Source: Gammaproteobacteria bacterium (lineage in GTDB: Bacteria > Pseudomonadota > Gammaproteobacteria > Pseudomonadales > Azotimanducaceae). Taken from it: 43,038 nt of DNA. Position numbers and translations under genes: made by a program. Shown piece by piece: positions 31,262-41,237 of this stretch (position 1 is its first letter; the number at the start of each line of letters is the position of its first letter). The stretch spans positions 1-43,038 of the forward strand of contig JAFIFJ010000089.1 of assembly GCA_020832085.1 (NCBI GenBank), read 5' to 3'. Under the pieces are notes generated by a model. The model saw nothing but the letters and a program-made list of their open reading frames with translations, had not been told where the DNA came from and did no database searches.

Positions 31262-33976
31262 ATGCTCATGAAGGAAAGCCAGCCCCCCGTCATCCGCCTC
31301 GCCGAGTATCGGCCCCCGGCGTTCCTCATCGACCAGACCGAGCTGACCTTCGAACTGGCGGAGGGCGGTACCACCGTGACCTCCGAGATCCGCCTGCGGC
31401 GCAATCCGGAGGCGGAAGATGCCCAGGCGCCGCTGCGCCTGGACGGCGAACAGCTGGAACTGCTGGAAGTCGCCGTCGACGGCGAGGTGCTGGGCAGCAA
31501 CGAGTACAGCCTCGACGACGAAGGCCTGACGCTGCACGGGGCGAAAGACAGCTTCAGCCTGAAAGTGGTGACCCGCATCGTCCCGGAGGAGAACACCGCG
31601 CTGGAGGGGCTCTACAAATCCGGTGGCATGTACTGCACCCAGTGCGAGGCCGAAGGCTTCCGCCGCATTACCTACTATCTGGACCGGCCGGACGTCATGG
31701 CGCCGTTCCGCACCACCATCATCGGCGACGGCGACGCCTTCCCGGTGATGCTCTCCAACGGCAATGAGGTGGCGCGGGAGGTTCTCGACGACGGCCGCAC
31801 GAAGGTGAGCTGGGAGGATCCCCACAGGAAGCCGGCCTACCTGTTTGCGCTGGTGGCCGGCAAGCTCGAGCACATCGAGGACCGCTTCACCACCATGGGC
31901 GGACGCGAGGTGACGCTCAGGATCTACACCGAGCCTCACAACATCGGTCAGGTCGACTACGCCATGGATGCCCTGAAGCGCTCCATGCGCTGGGACGAAG
32001 AGGTCTACGGCCGCGAGTACGATCTCGACATCTTCATGATCGTGGCGGTGGACGACTTCAACATGGGGGCCATGGAGAACAAGGGCCTGAACATCTTCAA
32101 CACCTCCTGCGTGCTGGCGGCACCGGAGACGACGACGGATGCCGGTTTCCAGCGCGTGGAGGCGGTGGTGGCCCATGAGTACTTCCACAACTGGACGGGC
32201 AACCGCATCACCTGCCGGGACTGGTTCCAGCTGTCCCTGAAGGAAGGTTTCACGGTGCTGCGGGATTCCCAGTTCTCGGCGGATCAGAACTCGCCGACCA
32301 TCAAGCGCATCGAGGACGCGAACATCCTGCGCACCATGCAGTTTGCCGAGGATGCCGGCCCCATGGCCCATCCGGTGCGTCCGGATTCCTACATCGAGAT
32401 CTCCAATTTCTACACCCTGACGGTGTACGAAAAGGGCTCGGCGGTGGTGGGCATGATTCATACCCTGCTCGGACCCGAGCGCTTCCGTGCCGGGTCGGAC
32501 CTCTACTTCGATCGCCACGACGGTCAGGCGGTGACCTGCGACGACTTCGTGGCGGCCATGGAGGATGCCAGCGGCGTGGATCTGTCCCAGTTCAAGCTCT
32601 GGTACAGCCAGGCCGGAACGCCGCGGATCGAGGTCAGCGAAGCCTATGACGATACGAAGATGGAGTATCGGCTGACGGTCGGGCAAAGCTGTCCGGCGAC
32701 GCCGGGACAACCCGAGAAAAAGCCCTTCCACATTCCGCTGGCGGTGGGCCTGGTCGGTCAGGACGGCATCGAGATGGCCGGGGCGGCGGGGCAGGCCAAC
32801 GGCTTCGACGTGCAGGTGGTCTCGGACACCGAGGTGGAGAATCCGAAGGGGGACGGAACCCTGATCCTGCACCTGAAGCAGGCGGAACAGACCTTCGTGT
32901 TCAGCAACGTCCCGGCGCGGCCGGTGCTGTCTTTCCTGCGGGATTTCTCCGCGCCGGTAAAGGTGAGCATGCAGCGTCCGCGAGAGGATCTGATCGTGCA
33001 GATGGCCTCGGACGCCGACGGATTTGCGCGCTGGGATGCGGCGCAGACGTTCTTCTCCGAGGTGATCCTGGACCACGTGGCGCATCCGGATGTCGAGATC
33101 GAGAACCGGGTGGATGGCGTGGTCGGTCGCATTCTGGAGGCGGCCCTGCTGGCGCCGGATGACGGCGAGGCGAAAGCCCTGCTTGCGGCGCTGCTGACGC
33201 TGCCGGCAGAGGAATACCTCGGTCAGCAGATGGATGTGGTGGACGTGGACGGCATTCATGGGGCCAGAGAAGCGCTGCGTGAACGCATCGGCGTGCGCTA
33301 CGTGGAGCGGCTGACACAGATCTATGGGGCCAATGGCAGTGACGACGGCTACGTCCCGGATGCAGTGGGTTTCGCGCGCCGCAGCCTGCGCAATCTGGCG
33401 CTGGCCTATCTGACCCTGGCGCCTTCGGCTGACGGCCTTGCGCTGGCCGAGCAGCAGTACACCGATGCCGACAACATGACGGACCGCCTTGCTGCGCTGA
33501 AGGTGGTGGCATGGTCGGCCCGTCCGGAAGCAGCACCCATTGCCGAGCGGCTGCTGGCCGATTTCCTCGCGCGATACCGCAGCGAGGCGCTGGTGGTGGA
33601 TCAGTGGTTCTCAACTCAGGCGCTTGCGACGGCGCCGGGGGCCTTGGACCGGGTGAAGGCCCTGACGGAGCACGAGGCCTTCGATGCCCGCAATCCGAAC
33701 AAGATCCGCGCCGTGGTGGGAGCGTTCTGCGGGCAGAACCCGGTGGGATTCCACGCCGCGGACGGCAGCGGCTACGACTTCCTGGCCGACTGGGTGATCC
33801 GCCTGAATACCAGCAATCCCCAGATCGGCGCCCGCCTGCTGGCCCCACTGACCCGCTGGCAGCGCTACGACGCCAGCCGGCAGGCCATGATGCGTGCCGC
33901 CCTCGAACGCATCGCCGCCGAGGACGACCTCTCCCGTGACATCTACGAAGTGGTGAGCAAGTCCTTGGGTGCGTAG
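31262..33976 (+). CDS. pepN: Aminopeptidase N (M1 metallopeptidase)
   Basis: Removes N-terminal residues from peptides in the cytosol. The 904-residue product is close to E. coli PepN (870), from the ATG with GGAG 7 bases upstream; an in-frame ATG six bases later is equally possible. The substrate-binding GAMEN is at 269-273. Zinc ligands are H305 and H309 (HEYFHNW) and E328, with E306 catalytic, exactly the HExxH-18-E pattern. The N-terminal beta domain contains YKSGGMYCTQCEAEGFRRITYY, typical of proteobacterial PepN. The long C-terminal helical domain is complete. Confidence 0.97.
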   Translation: MLMKESQPPVIRLAEYRPPAFLIDQTELTFELAEGGTTVTSEIRLRRNPEAEDAQAPLRLDGEQLELLEVAVDGEVLGSNEYSLDDEGLTLHGAKDSFSLKVVTRIVPEENTALEGLYKSGGMYCTQCEAEGFRRITYYLDRPDVMAPFRTTIIGDGDAFPVMLSNGNEVAREVLDDGRTKVSWEDPHRKPAYLFALVAGKLEHIEDRFTTMGGREVTLRIYTEPHNIGQVDYAMDALKRSMRWDEEVYGREYDLDIFMIVAVDDFNMGAMENKGLNIFNTSCVLAAPETTTDAGFQRVEAVVAHEYFHNWTGNRITCRDWFQLSLKEGFTVLRDSQFSADQNSPTIKRIEDANILRTMQFAEDAGPMAHPVRPDSYIEISNFYTLTVYEKGSAVVGMIHTLLGPERFRAGSDLYFDRHDGQAVTCDDFVAAMEDASGVDLSQFKLWYSQAGTPRIEVSEAYDDTKMEYRLTVGQSCPATPGQPEKKPFHIPLAVGLVGQDGIEMAGAAGQANGFDVQVVSDTEVENPKGDGTLILHLKQAEQTFVFSNVPARPVLSFLRDFSAPVKVSMQRPREDLIVQMASDADGFARWDAAQTFFSEVILDHVAHPDVEIENRVDGVVGRILEAALLAPDDGEAKALLAALLTLPAEEYLGQQMDVVDVDGIHGAREALRERIGVRYVERLTQIYGANGSDDGYVPDAVGFARRSLRNLALAYLTLAPSADGLALAEQQYTDADNMTDRLAALKVVAWSARPEAAPIAERLLADFLARYRSEALVVDQWFSTQALATAPGALDRVKALTEHEAFDARNPNKIRAVVGAFCGQNPVGFHAADGSGYDFLADWVIRLNTSNPQIGARLLAPLTRWQRYDASRQAMMRAALERIAAEDDLSRDIYEVVSKSLGA

Positions 33977-34047
33977 CCGGGATGCGCTCTCGAACGCAGC
34001 CGCCTGGGGCAGCAAGGCTGGCGTCAATGCCGCGCTACGGCTGTCGA

Positions 34048-35763
34048 TCAGCGATTCGGGGCGTAGAGCTCCGGGAGTGCGGCGGGGCGGGGGCGGCGTG
34101 AGTGAGTGCCGCGATCGTAGTGTTTGACCCAGCGCGCCAGGGCGCTGCCGTTCCAGGTGGACGCGGCTGTGGGTGAGTACAGGGCCTGATCGAGTTCGTC
34201 GAGCAGGGGACGGAGGGACGCCCGGGATTCGGGGCGCGCTCTCTGCAGCAGGGTGTCGCCCCGGCCGCCGCAGGCCCGCAGCCAGCGATCGAGTACCGCC
34301 CGCGCCTTGGTTGCATCGTTAGCCGAACAGGCCGCAAGCAGCGCCTTGCGTTCGGCGGCGGCATGGGGCGGCGGTGGGATCGTGCTTAAGGGTTGCCTGT
34401 GCCGCTGGCGGAAAAGCCACAGGGCGTAGAGGGCCGCGCCCACCCACAGCAGGATGGCGATCAGGGTCATGGCCGGCCAGGGTCGGATTTCACCGACCGG
34501 GGTTTCCGGTCGACTATCGGTTGCCTCGATTCGCGCCCGGCCATTGGCAGCCTCGGGATCGGGCAGGGCCTGGGGCAGGGTCGAGGGTGCCACCGGGAAG
34601 CGTCGTGCCGGGATCACCGCGCGGCGGATGGTGTCCGTGTCCAGGTCCCACCACAGCACGCTGATCTCGGGCAGTTCGATGAAGTCCACCACCTGGGCGA
34701 TGAGGGTGGCGGCCTGAATGCGCGTGGCGATGAAGCGGTCCCCGCGGCGGTCCTCGTCCAGCACCGGGGACTCCGGGTACTTGCGCACGCCAGCGGCGCT
34801 TCCCAAGTTCAGCTCCGGCAGGCTGCTGGCTGCCAGCCCCTGGGCCTGCAGGGTCAGGACGCGATTGACGGGCTCGCCCTGACGGAAACGGGTCGGCGTG
34901 GGGTCGAAGGCATCGTCCAGGGTGAGGTTGCGGGCGGGCAGCCAGGGCGTGTCAGCCGGCCAGGCGTCGGGTTGGGGCCTCACATCGATGCGATGCCCAT
35001 CGCTGGCAAGGCGCAGATTGCGGCGGCGTACGGCACCGTCCGGGGTACTGAGGCGTACGGCCCCAACGAAGCTCTCGGGGGGCAGTTCGAGGGTGCCGCT
35101 GCGCTGGGGAATGAGCGCATAGCGGCGCTTGATGACCAGATAGCGCTCGCCGTCGCGAACCTCCATGTGGTTGCTCGCCCCGCCCATGGGCTCCACCACG
35201 GCTTCCTCGAAACGCGGCATGGGCGGCAGTTCGCCGAACAGGACGGCATTCTCGGAGTAGTACAGACGTACGCGGTAGGTGATCTGTTCCTGGACCCAGA
35301 CTTCACTGCTGCTGACGTCAGTCTCCATGAACACCATCCGTGCCATTTCCTGCCGGGCCTGGTCGGTGGGTTCGGTGACGGTGATGATGATGGGCTCGGT
35401 GCGCTGGTCCTCGATACTGAAACTGGGGATGGTCAGCGCCCCGCGCCGTTTCGGCTGCAGGGTCAGTGACCAGCTGCTGACCGCGTGGGGCCGGCCCTGG
35501 ATCAGGGTGAGCTGATGCGCACGTTGCTGGTTGAGGATGACGAAGTCGTCCTCGAGTCGGTCAAAGCCAAAGTCGCCCCTGCCAAAGTCGTCGCCGCGGG
35601 TTTGGCCGCCGAAACGAAGCTCCAGAACGATGACGTCGTTTTCGTCGATGACCTGGCGATCCACATGGGCGGCCAGTTCGGCACGCAGCCACGGGGACGC
35701 CAGCAGCAGCCCGAGCAGCAGGGTGGCGCGCACGAGCGGGCCACTGCTCGCCCGGGTCACCAC
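34048..35763 (-). CDS. batD: BatD-like protein
   Basis: A 571-residue envelope protein of the BatD (oxygen-tolerance) family. It has a signal peptide (LVRATLLLGLLLASPWLRAE), a large periplasmic beta-rich region with BatD marks (HVDRQVIDENDVIVLEL; YRVRLYYSENAVLFGEL; KRRYALIPQRSGTLELPP), one helix near residue 440 (MTLIAILLWVGAALYALWLF) and a cytosolic helical tail. It is last in the moxR-DUF58-DUF4381-batA-batB/C-batD run and overlaps the upstream gene by 7 bases. BatD is thought to scaffold the VWA partners in the membrane; the molecular role is unresolved. Confidence 0.88.
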   Translation of the reverse strand: MVTRASSGPLVRATLLLGLLLASPWLRAELAAHVDRQVIDENDVIVLELRFGGQTRGDDFGRGDFGFDRLEDDFVILNQQRAHQLTLIQGRPHAVSSWSLTLQPKRRGALTIPSFSIEDQRTEPIIITVTEPTDQARQEMARMVFMETDVSSSEVWVQEQITYRVRLYYSENAVLFGELPPMPRFEEAVVEPMGGASNHMEVRDGERYLVIKRRYALIPQRSGTLELPPESFVGAVRLSTPDGAVRRRNLRLASDGHRIDVRPQPDAWPADTPWLPARNLTLDDAFDPTPTRFRQGEPVNRVLTLQAQGLAASSLPELNLGSAAGVRKYPESPVLDEDRRGDRFIATRIQAATLIAQVVDFIELPEISVLWWDLDTDTIRRAVIPARRFPVAPSTLPQALPDPEAANGRARIEATDSRPETPVGEIRPWPAMTLIAILLWVGAALYALWLFRQRHRQPLSTIPPPPHAAAERKALLAACSANDATKARAVLDRWLRACGGRGDTLLQRARPESRASLRPLLDELDQALYSPTAASTWNGSALARWVKHYDRGTHSRRPRPAALPELYAPNR

Positions 35764-37520
35764 GGCGGACCGCTCTCGGAGAGTTCATGACCCTCCCGGC
35801 GCCGCCGTTCCGCTTCATAGCGGAACTTGCGCTGCAGCAGCGCACTGGGGTCGTCGTTGATCCGCCGCAACCATTGCTCCAGGGCCTGCTCACGCTCCCG
35901 ATCCTCGGCGATCTGGGCATCGCGCTCGGCCTGGGTCTGCTCGGGCCGTTGCGGTTCGTCCGGCTGCCCGCTCTGGGACTGCGGGTCCTCGGTCTGTTCA
36001 CCTTCCCGAAGTTCTTCTTCGGCGCCCTCGCTGGGATCCCGGTCCTGGCGGTCGGGGTCGCCGCCGTCACCCTGGCGGGACACGGCTGAGCCCTCGTCGT
36101 CGTCATCCCAGCTCGGATTGTCGCGCTGACTGGCCTCATCGTTGGCTGCCGGCGGCGGATCCTGCTCGAGTATGCGCTCGATGAGCTCCTTGTTGTGGCG
36201 GGCGTCTTCGAACTCGGGTTCGAGTTCCAGAGCGGCTTCGTACTGTTCCAGCGCAGCCTGGAACTGCTCAGCACGGGCCAGGGCGGTTCCGCGATTGTAG
36301 TGGCTGCGGGCATCGTCTCCCGGGAAGGCGCGTGCAGCCTGATCGTACTGCTGGCTGCGGTAGAGCGCCGTGGCGCGCCAATCCGGATCCTGGAAGCGTT
36401 CGGCAGCCGCCTCCGGGCGCCCGGATTGCAGGGCGCGATGGGCCTGCTGGTCGGGGCGTTGGAAGAGGTCGCGCCACTCCCATGCAGCGGCGTCCGGCGG
36501 CAGCAGGATCAGCGCCAGCAGGGGGGCTGCGAAAATGCCGCGGCGAAACGCGAACAGGGCCACGGGCAGCAGCAGCAGAATCAGCCAGGGTCCGGCATCG
36601 ATCCAGAGTTCATGCTCCCGCTGGCGGTCGCTGGCTTCCAGACGCGCGGCATCGGAGGCGCTGAACAGGCGTTCGAGGTCGCTGCCGTCGGCGGCGAAAC
36701 GGGCGTAGCGGCCGCCGCCACTGCGGGCGATGCTGCCGAGGACGGCTTCATCGAGGCGGGTGATGACCACTTCGCCGTCGGCCCGCAGGTGGCCATCGCG
36801 ATTGAGCCGGTCGAGGGGAATGGGGCCGCCGGATTCGGTTCCGACGCCGAGGACGGACAGCGGAAAGCGACCGTCCACGGCCGCAAGCAGGGTGGCGGGA
36901 TCGTGCACACCGGCGGTCATCAGCAGGATCCGGCCGCGGTCGATGCCGGCATCGAGGAAGAGCTGGTTGGCCTGGCGGATGGCCCGGTCGGGGCGGTTGC
37001 CGAACAGCGGCATGATCCGCGGTTCCAGCGGCGTGAGCAGGTTGGCGATGGTGCGCACGTCCTCGGTCAGCGGCACCACCACGTGACTGTCGGCGGCGTA
37101 GGCCACCAGGGCGGTCTGACCGTCGCCACGCTCGGCGAGAATGTCCTCCACCTTCAGGCGGGCACGGACGAAGCGGGCCGGCGCGAGGTCTTCGGCGTAC
37201 ATGGACAGGGTCTGATCGAGGACGATCACCAGGGCATCGCCGCTGCGGGTCACGGGCTGAGGCTGCTGCTCCCACGTGGGGCCCGCCAGCGCGACCACCG
37301 CCAGGGCCCAGGCCACGAATACGGTGGCCAGCAGGGTGCGCCCCGTCCGTCGCCAGCTCGATTCCACCAGCCAGGGCATGAGTCTCGGATCCACGGCCCG
37401 CCGCCACGCGCCGCTGGCCAGGCGCTGGCGCAGGAGGAAAAACGCTGCTGCAGCCAGCGGCAGCAGTGCCCACAGCCACATGGGCCGCAGAAAGTGGAAG
37501 TCGGCCAGGGCGGCGATCAC
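35757..37520 (-). CDS. batB: BatB-BatC-like VWA/TPR fusion protein
   Basis: A 587-residue inner-membrane protein joining a BatB-type VWA domain with BatC-type TPRs. Two N-terminal helices (about 12-30 and 60-80) lead to the VWA domain (about 94-280), a third helix (about 310-330), then TPR repeats (about 370-440; SHYNRGTALARAEQFQAALEQ), a long Asp/Glu/Gln-rich linker (about 455-535) and the characteristic end LEQWLRRINDD...LLQRKF. The metal site looks degenerate: DQTLS at 102-106 keeps D102 and S106, but the usual TDG aspartate is A203 (MTAGV). It overlaps batA by 4 bases and batD by 7. Confidence 0.88.
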   Translation of the reverse strand: MIAALADFHFLRPMWLWALLPLAAAAFFLLRQRLASGAWRRAVDPRLMPWLVESSWRRTGRTLLATVFVAWALAVVALAGPTWEQQPQPVTRSGDALVIVLDQTLSMYAEDLAPARFVRARLKVEDILAERGDGQTALVAYAADSHVVVPLTEDVRTIANLLTPLEPRIMPLFGNRPDRAIRQANQLFLDAGIDRGRILLMTAGVHDPATLLAAVDGRFPLSVLGVGTESGGPIPLDRLNRDGHLRADGEVVITRLDEAVLGSIARSGGGRYARFAADGSDLERLFSASDAARLEASDRQREHELWIDAGPWLILLLLPVALFAFRRGIFAAPLLALILLPPDAAAWEWRDLFQRPDQQAHRALQSGRPEAAAERFQDPDWRATALYRSQQYDQAARAFPGDDARSHYNRGTALARAEQFQAALEQYEAALELEPEFEDARHNKELIERILEQDPPPAANDEASQRDNPSWDDDDEGSAVSRQGDGGDPDRQDRDPSEGAEEELREGEQTEDPQSQSGQPDEPQRPEQTQAERDAQIAEDREREQALEQWLRRINDDPSALLQRKFRYEAERRRREGHELSESGPPW

Positions 37521-38527
37521 AGCAGACCTCCCAAGCCCCGCCGACCCTGCAGCAGACCGAGCAGCAGGCTGGTGAACAGGGCTACCGAGAGCGGCCAGAT
37601 GAACAGCGGCCGCTGGGGACGGAAGGTCTCTTCGGGACCGGGAACCGGCTCCAGCGCGTTGAGATTGCGGTAGATCTGCAACAGTTCTTCGCTGTGGCGG
37701 GCGCGGAAGTACTCGCCGCCGGTCATGCTGGCAATCTCGATGAGGACGTCCTCGTCCATGTCCGCCCCGGCCTCGAGACTGCGGCGGCCGAAGGCGCCGC
37801 CGAACAGATTCGGCCGTTCCATCTCGTCGGAGCCGAAGCCGATGGTGTAGATGCGGATCCCGGCCTGGGCGGCCAGTTCTGCGGCCTTGATGGGTTCGAG
37901 TTCGCCGGAGTTGTTGGCGCCGTCGGTCATCAGGACGAGGACGCGGTTCTGTGCCGGCCGGTCCCGCAGGTGTTTGACGGCCAGCCCGATACCGTCGCCG
38001 ATGGCCGTGCGGCCGCCGGCGATGCCAAGCGGCGTCTCCTGCATGAGGCGATTGACGGTGGCGAGGTCGAAGGTCAGCGGCGCCTTCAGGTAGGCATTGG
38101 TGGCGAACAGGATCAGCCCGACCCGGTCGCCGCCACGGCGCGTGACGAAATCGTCGAACACCAGTTTCAGGACTTCCAGGCGCGAGGCCGGGCGACCATT
38201 GAGCACCATGTCCTCCCGGTTCATGGAACCGGACAGGTCTACCGCAAGCATCAGGTCACGACCGGACACCGGCACCATGACGGTATCGCCCAAACGTTCG
38301 GGGCGGGCTGCTGCGGTCAGCAGCGCCATCCAGATCAACCACAGCGCCAGCAGCGGCAGCCAGCGGTTGGCGGTGCTGCGGCCACGCCGGGGCAGCAGCG
38401 CCTCGAAGGCGGCAAGATGGGGCACGCGCAGGGCGGCATCGCGCTGGTCGCTCGGGCGCAGCAGGCGCCGGAACAGCCAAGGCAAGGGCAGCAGCAGAAA
38501 CATCCATGGCCAGGCGAAGGTCACCAT
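37517..38527 (-). CDS. batA: BatA-like VWA-domain membrane protein
   Basis: A 336-residue inner-membrane protein. An N-terminal hairpin of helices (LLLPLPWLFRRLL; PLLALWLIWMALL) precedes a VWA domain with an intact MIDAS: D97/S99/S101 in VDLSGSM and D202 in MTDG. A C-terminal helix (FIWPLSVALFTSLLLGLLQ) closes it. It would bind a divalent metal and a protein partner on the periplasmic side. Its ATG overlaps the DUF4381 stop by one base (TGATG), and its stop overlaps the next start by four, so the operon is tightly coupled. Confidence 0.91.
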   Translation of the reverse strand: MVTFAWPWMFLLLPLPWLFRRLLRPSDQRDAALRVPHLAAFEALLPRRGRSTANRWLPLLALWLIWMALLTAAARPERLGDTVMVPVSGRDLMLAVDLSGSMNREDMVLNGRPASRLEVLKLVFDDFVTRRGGDRVGLILFATNAYLKAPLTFDLATVNRLMQETPLGIAGGRTAIGDGIGLAVKHLRDRPAQNRVLVLMTDGANNSGELEPIKAAELAAQAGIRIYTIGFGSDEMERPNLFGGAFGRRSLEAGADMDEDVLIEIASMTGGEYFRARHSEELLQIYRNLNALEPVPGPEETFRPQRPLFIWPLSVALFTSLLLGLLQGRRGLGGLL

Positions 38528-39108
38528 CAGGCAGGGGCCTCCGTCAGACTTGCGGGACTGCTTCCTGGTGCCCCGTCCAGGTGCAGCTGCAGCCAGTCAC
38601 GGGCCAGGACGGCCAAATCATCCGCATCGAAGACCACTTCGGGTGCGTAACGCAGGTCGCCGAGGGCGCGTCCGGCACCCGCGGAGAAACGGTCGGTGTC
38701 ACCACTCTCGTCGAGGAAGGCGAGCCAGGCATCGCCGGAAAGTCGCGCTACGGCGTGGCGCGGATAGCGGGTGAGCGCGGCGCGCTTGAGCAGCGCTGCC
38801 AGTTCGCTGGCGGCTTCGGTATCGGCGCTGCCGGGAGCCCGCGCCCGCCAGGCTTCGAGCTCTTCGAGCGCGCGCCGGATCGGCCGCTGTCGCTGCCGTC
38901 GGCGCCAGGCCCGCCAGCACAGCACCATCGCAATCATGAGCAGCAGCGCCGCCAGCAACCACCATCCCGGGGCCAGCGGCCAGAAGCCCGGGGCTGCGGG
39001 TTCGCGGATGTCGCGCAGGGCATTGAGCAGATCCAGGGAACCCGGTGACAGGGACTCGCTGCTCCACGGCAGCCAGAGATCGCGGTTGGGGAAGATCATC
39101 GCAGCCAT
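38527..39108 (-). CDS. DUF4381 membrane protein
   Basis: A 193-residue protein with one helix (about residues 46-66, GWWLLAALLLMIAMVLCWRA) and a basic cytosolic domain, matching DUF4381, a usual member of MoxR/VWA operons. Family marks are the start LDLLNALRDIREPAAPGFWPLAPGW and YPRHAVARLSGDAWLAFLDE. Its role is unknown; location suggests an adaptor between MoxR/DUF58 and the VWA proteins. It overlaps DUF58 by 13 bases. Confidence 0.87.
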   Translation of the reverse strand: MAAMIFPNRDLWLPWSSESLSPGSLDLLNALRDIREPAAPGFWPLAPGWWLLAALLLMIAMVLCWRAWRRRQRQRPIRRALEELEAWRARAPGSADTEAASELAALLKRAALTRYPRHAVARLSGDAWLAFLDESGDTDRFSAGAGRALGDLRYAPEVVFDADDLAVLARDWLQLHLDGAPGSSPASLTEAPA

Positions 39109-40085
39109 GTCCCCAGAGCATGATCGAGGTCGTCATCGGTGCTGAACACCCCGAGCCGTCCGCGGGCGCTGCGAACGAGTTCGCCAAGGCGCTCGATGCC
39201 TTCGGCATGACGCTGCTGCCAGGCCCTGCGGGCCGCCACCGGGGCGGTGTCGATCAGGCTTCGACTGGCGCCGTCAGTGAGCGGATAGACGCCTGCCGGG
39301 GGCAGCTCCCGTTCGAAGGGGTCGCTGACGTGGAGGACTTCGAGGTCGCAGTGCCGTCCGAGCTGGCGCAGGTTGCGCGCCACGTTGCCGCCGTCATCGA
39401 GGGCATCCGGGGCGCTGAAGTCACTCAGGATGAGGACACGGCTGCCGGGTCGGGCCACCCGCCGGGCCTGCATCAGGGCATCGGCGAGGCTGAAGGACGA
39501 GGGCTCCGGCACTTTCGCTGCGCCGGCGTGGAAGCCGACCGCGAGCCGGGCACAGCTGCCTTCGAGATGCTTGAGAATGCGCAGCAGGGTGCGCCGGTCG
39601 TGGCGTGGCCGGAAGGCCTGATGGTCGTCGGCGTCGCGGATCAGCGCGCCGACCCGGTCGCCGTGATCGAAGGCCCGCCAGAGAAGCAGGGCGGCGAGTT
39701 CGGTGATGGCGACGGATTTCATGCGCCTGCGCGTACCGAAGAAGCTGCTCGGGCCGAGGTCCGCGACGACGAGGATGGGACGCTCCCGCTCCTCCTGGAA
39801 CAGTTTGGTGTGGGGCGTGCCGGTGCGGGCGGTGACGCGCCAGTCGATGTGGCGGACGTCGTCCCCGGGCTCGTAGACGCGAACCTCGGCAAAGTCGATG
39901 CCGCGGCCGCGGAAGCGTGACTGCCGGGTGCCGGAGCGGGCGGTGCGGACCCGCTGGCGCATCAGCCAATCGAGATGGCGGGCGGCAGCGCGCAGGGCGA
40001 TGAGGTCATCGAGAGTGGGCAAAGCGCCTTCGAGACCGCCTCCGGTGACCGCTGTCGTGGTGACTGTGTGGGCTGCGCTCGACAT
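39096..40085 (-). CDS. DUF58 protein (VWA-like)
   Basis: A 329-residue cytosolic protein of the DUF58 family. The hallmark is DFAEVRVYEPGDDVRHIDWRVTART (about residues 64-88), followed by the VWA-like strand RPILVVADLGPSSFFG. DUF58 proteins nearly always follow a MoxR ATPase, which is thought to remodel them or their partners. It begins 3 bases after the moxR stop. Confidence 0.92.
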   Translation of the reverse strand: MSSAAHTVTTTAVTGGGLEGALPTLDDLIALRAAARHLDWLMRQRVRTARSGTRQSRFRGRGIDFAEVRVYEPGDDVRHIDWRVTARTGTPHTKLFQEERERPILVVADLGPSSFFGTRRRMKSVAITELAALLLWRAFDHGDRVGALIRDADDHQAFRPRHDRRTLLRILKHLEGSCARLAVGFHAGAAKVPEPSSFSLADALMQARRVARPGSRVLILSDFSAPDALDDGGNVARNLRQLGRHCDLEVLHVSDPFERELPPAGVYPLTDGASRSLIDTAPVAARRAWQQRHAEGIERLGELVRSARGRLGVFSTDDDLDHALGTWLR

Positions 40086-40088
40086 GAT

Positions 40089-41051
40089 TCAGGCGACGGG
40101 GACCCGGTTCAAAAGTTCATCGAGGACCCGGTCGGCATCGATGCCGGCAGCCTCGGCCTCGAAGGTCAGGATCAGGCGATGACGCATAACGTCGTGGCAT
40201 ACCTCGCGGACGTCGTCAGGAGTGACAAAGTCGCGGCCTTCCAGCCAGGCGCCGGCCCGGGCGCAGCGATCCAGGGCGAGGCTGGCCCGGGGCGAGGCCC
40301 CGTACTCGATCCAGCGGGCGAGATCCTCGCCCCAGCCGGCAGGCTGACGGGTGGCCATGACCAGCTGTACCAGGTAGGTCTCCACGGCGTCGGCCATGTG
40401 GACATCGAGGACCTCCCGGCGGGCGGCGAACAGGCTGGTCTGACTGAGTTCCACCGGTGGTGAGTCAGCGACCTCACCGCGGGCCTCGCCGCGCACCAGG
40501 CGCAGGATGCGCTGTTCGGCCTGGGCATCGGGATAGCCGACGCGGACGTGCAGCAGGAAGCGGTCGAGCTGGGCTTCCGGCAGCGGGTAGGTGCCCTCCT
40601 GCTCGATGGGGTTCTGGGTGGCCATCACCAGGAACAGCTCCGGTAGCGGAAAGGTCTCACGGCCGACGCTGACCTGATGTTCTGCCATGGCTTCGAGCAG
40701 GGCGGACTGCACCTTGGCGGGTGCGCGGTTGATCTCGTCTGCCAGCAGCAGGTTGTGGAAAATCGGACCGGGCTGAAAAGCGAAGGCGCGGGTTTCGGGG
40801 TGAAAGATCTCGGTGCCGGTGACGTCGGAGGGCAGCAGGTCCGGGGTGAACTGAATGCGGTGGAAGTCACCCTCCACGCCCGCCGCGAGGTCCTTCACGG
40901 CCCGGGTCTTGGCCAGGCCGGGTGCGCCCTCCACCAGCAGATGACCATCGCACAACAGGGCCATCAGCAGGCGCCGGACCAGCTGCGCCTGGCCGATGAT
41001 GCGGCTGTTGAGCCAGTCCTGCAGGCTGTGGACGGCGGCGTGATGCCCCAT
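40089..41051 (-). CDS. moxR: MoxR-family AAA+ ATPase
   Basis: A 320-residue AAA+ ATPase acting as a chaperone for VWA proteins. Walker A is GAPGLAKT (42-49), Walker [10 protein letters not shown] with D105/E106, and sensor I lies in [23 protein letters not shown]. The helix-2 insert [13 protein letters not shown] is MoxR-specific. AAGGAGA precedes the ATG; the longer frame upstream is unsupported. It is the first gene of a six-gene leftward operon and divergent from the unknown gene at 41238. No promoter stands out in the 186-base gap. Confidence 0.93.
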   Translation of the reverse strand: MGHHAAVHSLQDWLNSRIIGQAQLVRRLLMALLCDGHLLVEGAPGLAKTRAVKDLAAGVEGDFHRIQFTPDLLPSDVTGTEIFHPETRAFAFQPGPIFHNLLLADEINRAPAKVQSALLEAMAEHQVSVGRETFPLPELFLVMATQNPIEQEGTYPLPEAQLDRFLLHVRVGYPDAQAEQRILRLVRGEARGEVADSPPVELSQTSLFAARREVLDVHMADAVETYLVQLVMATRQPAGWGEDLARWIEYGASPRASLALDRCARAGAWLEGRDFVTPDDVREVCHDVMRHRLILTFEAEAAGIDADRVLDELLNRVPVA

Positions 41052-41237
41052 GCATGTCTCCTTGCTGACTTCGGGTGGGCGAGGATGCGAGCGCGCTAGT
41101 TTAGGGGACGCGGACGGTCGTGTCCCAGAGCGCCGGACTGCCTCGGAATTGTGACCGCCAGCTGCGGTCTGGGTTCCCGGCGGCCGATGACGGTACGATG
41201 GTTCGGGGAGTGGATCCGTGGCAGACGAGGGGAGCGG

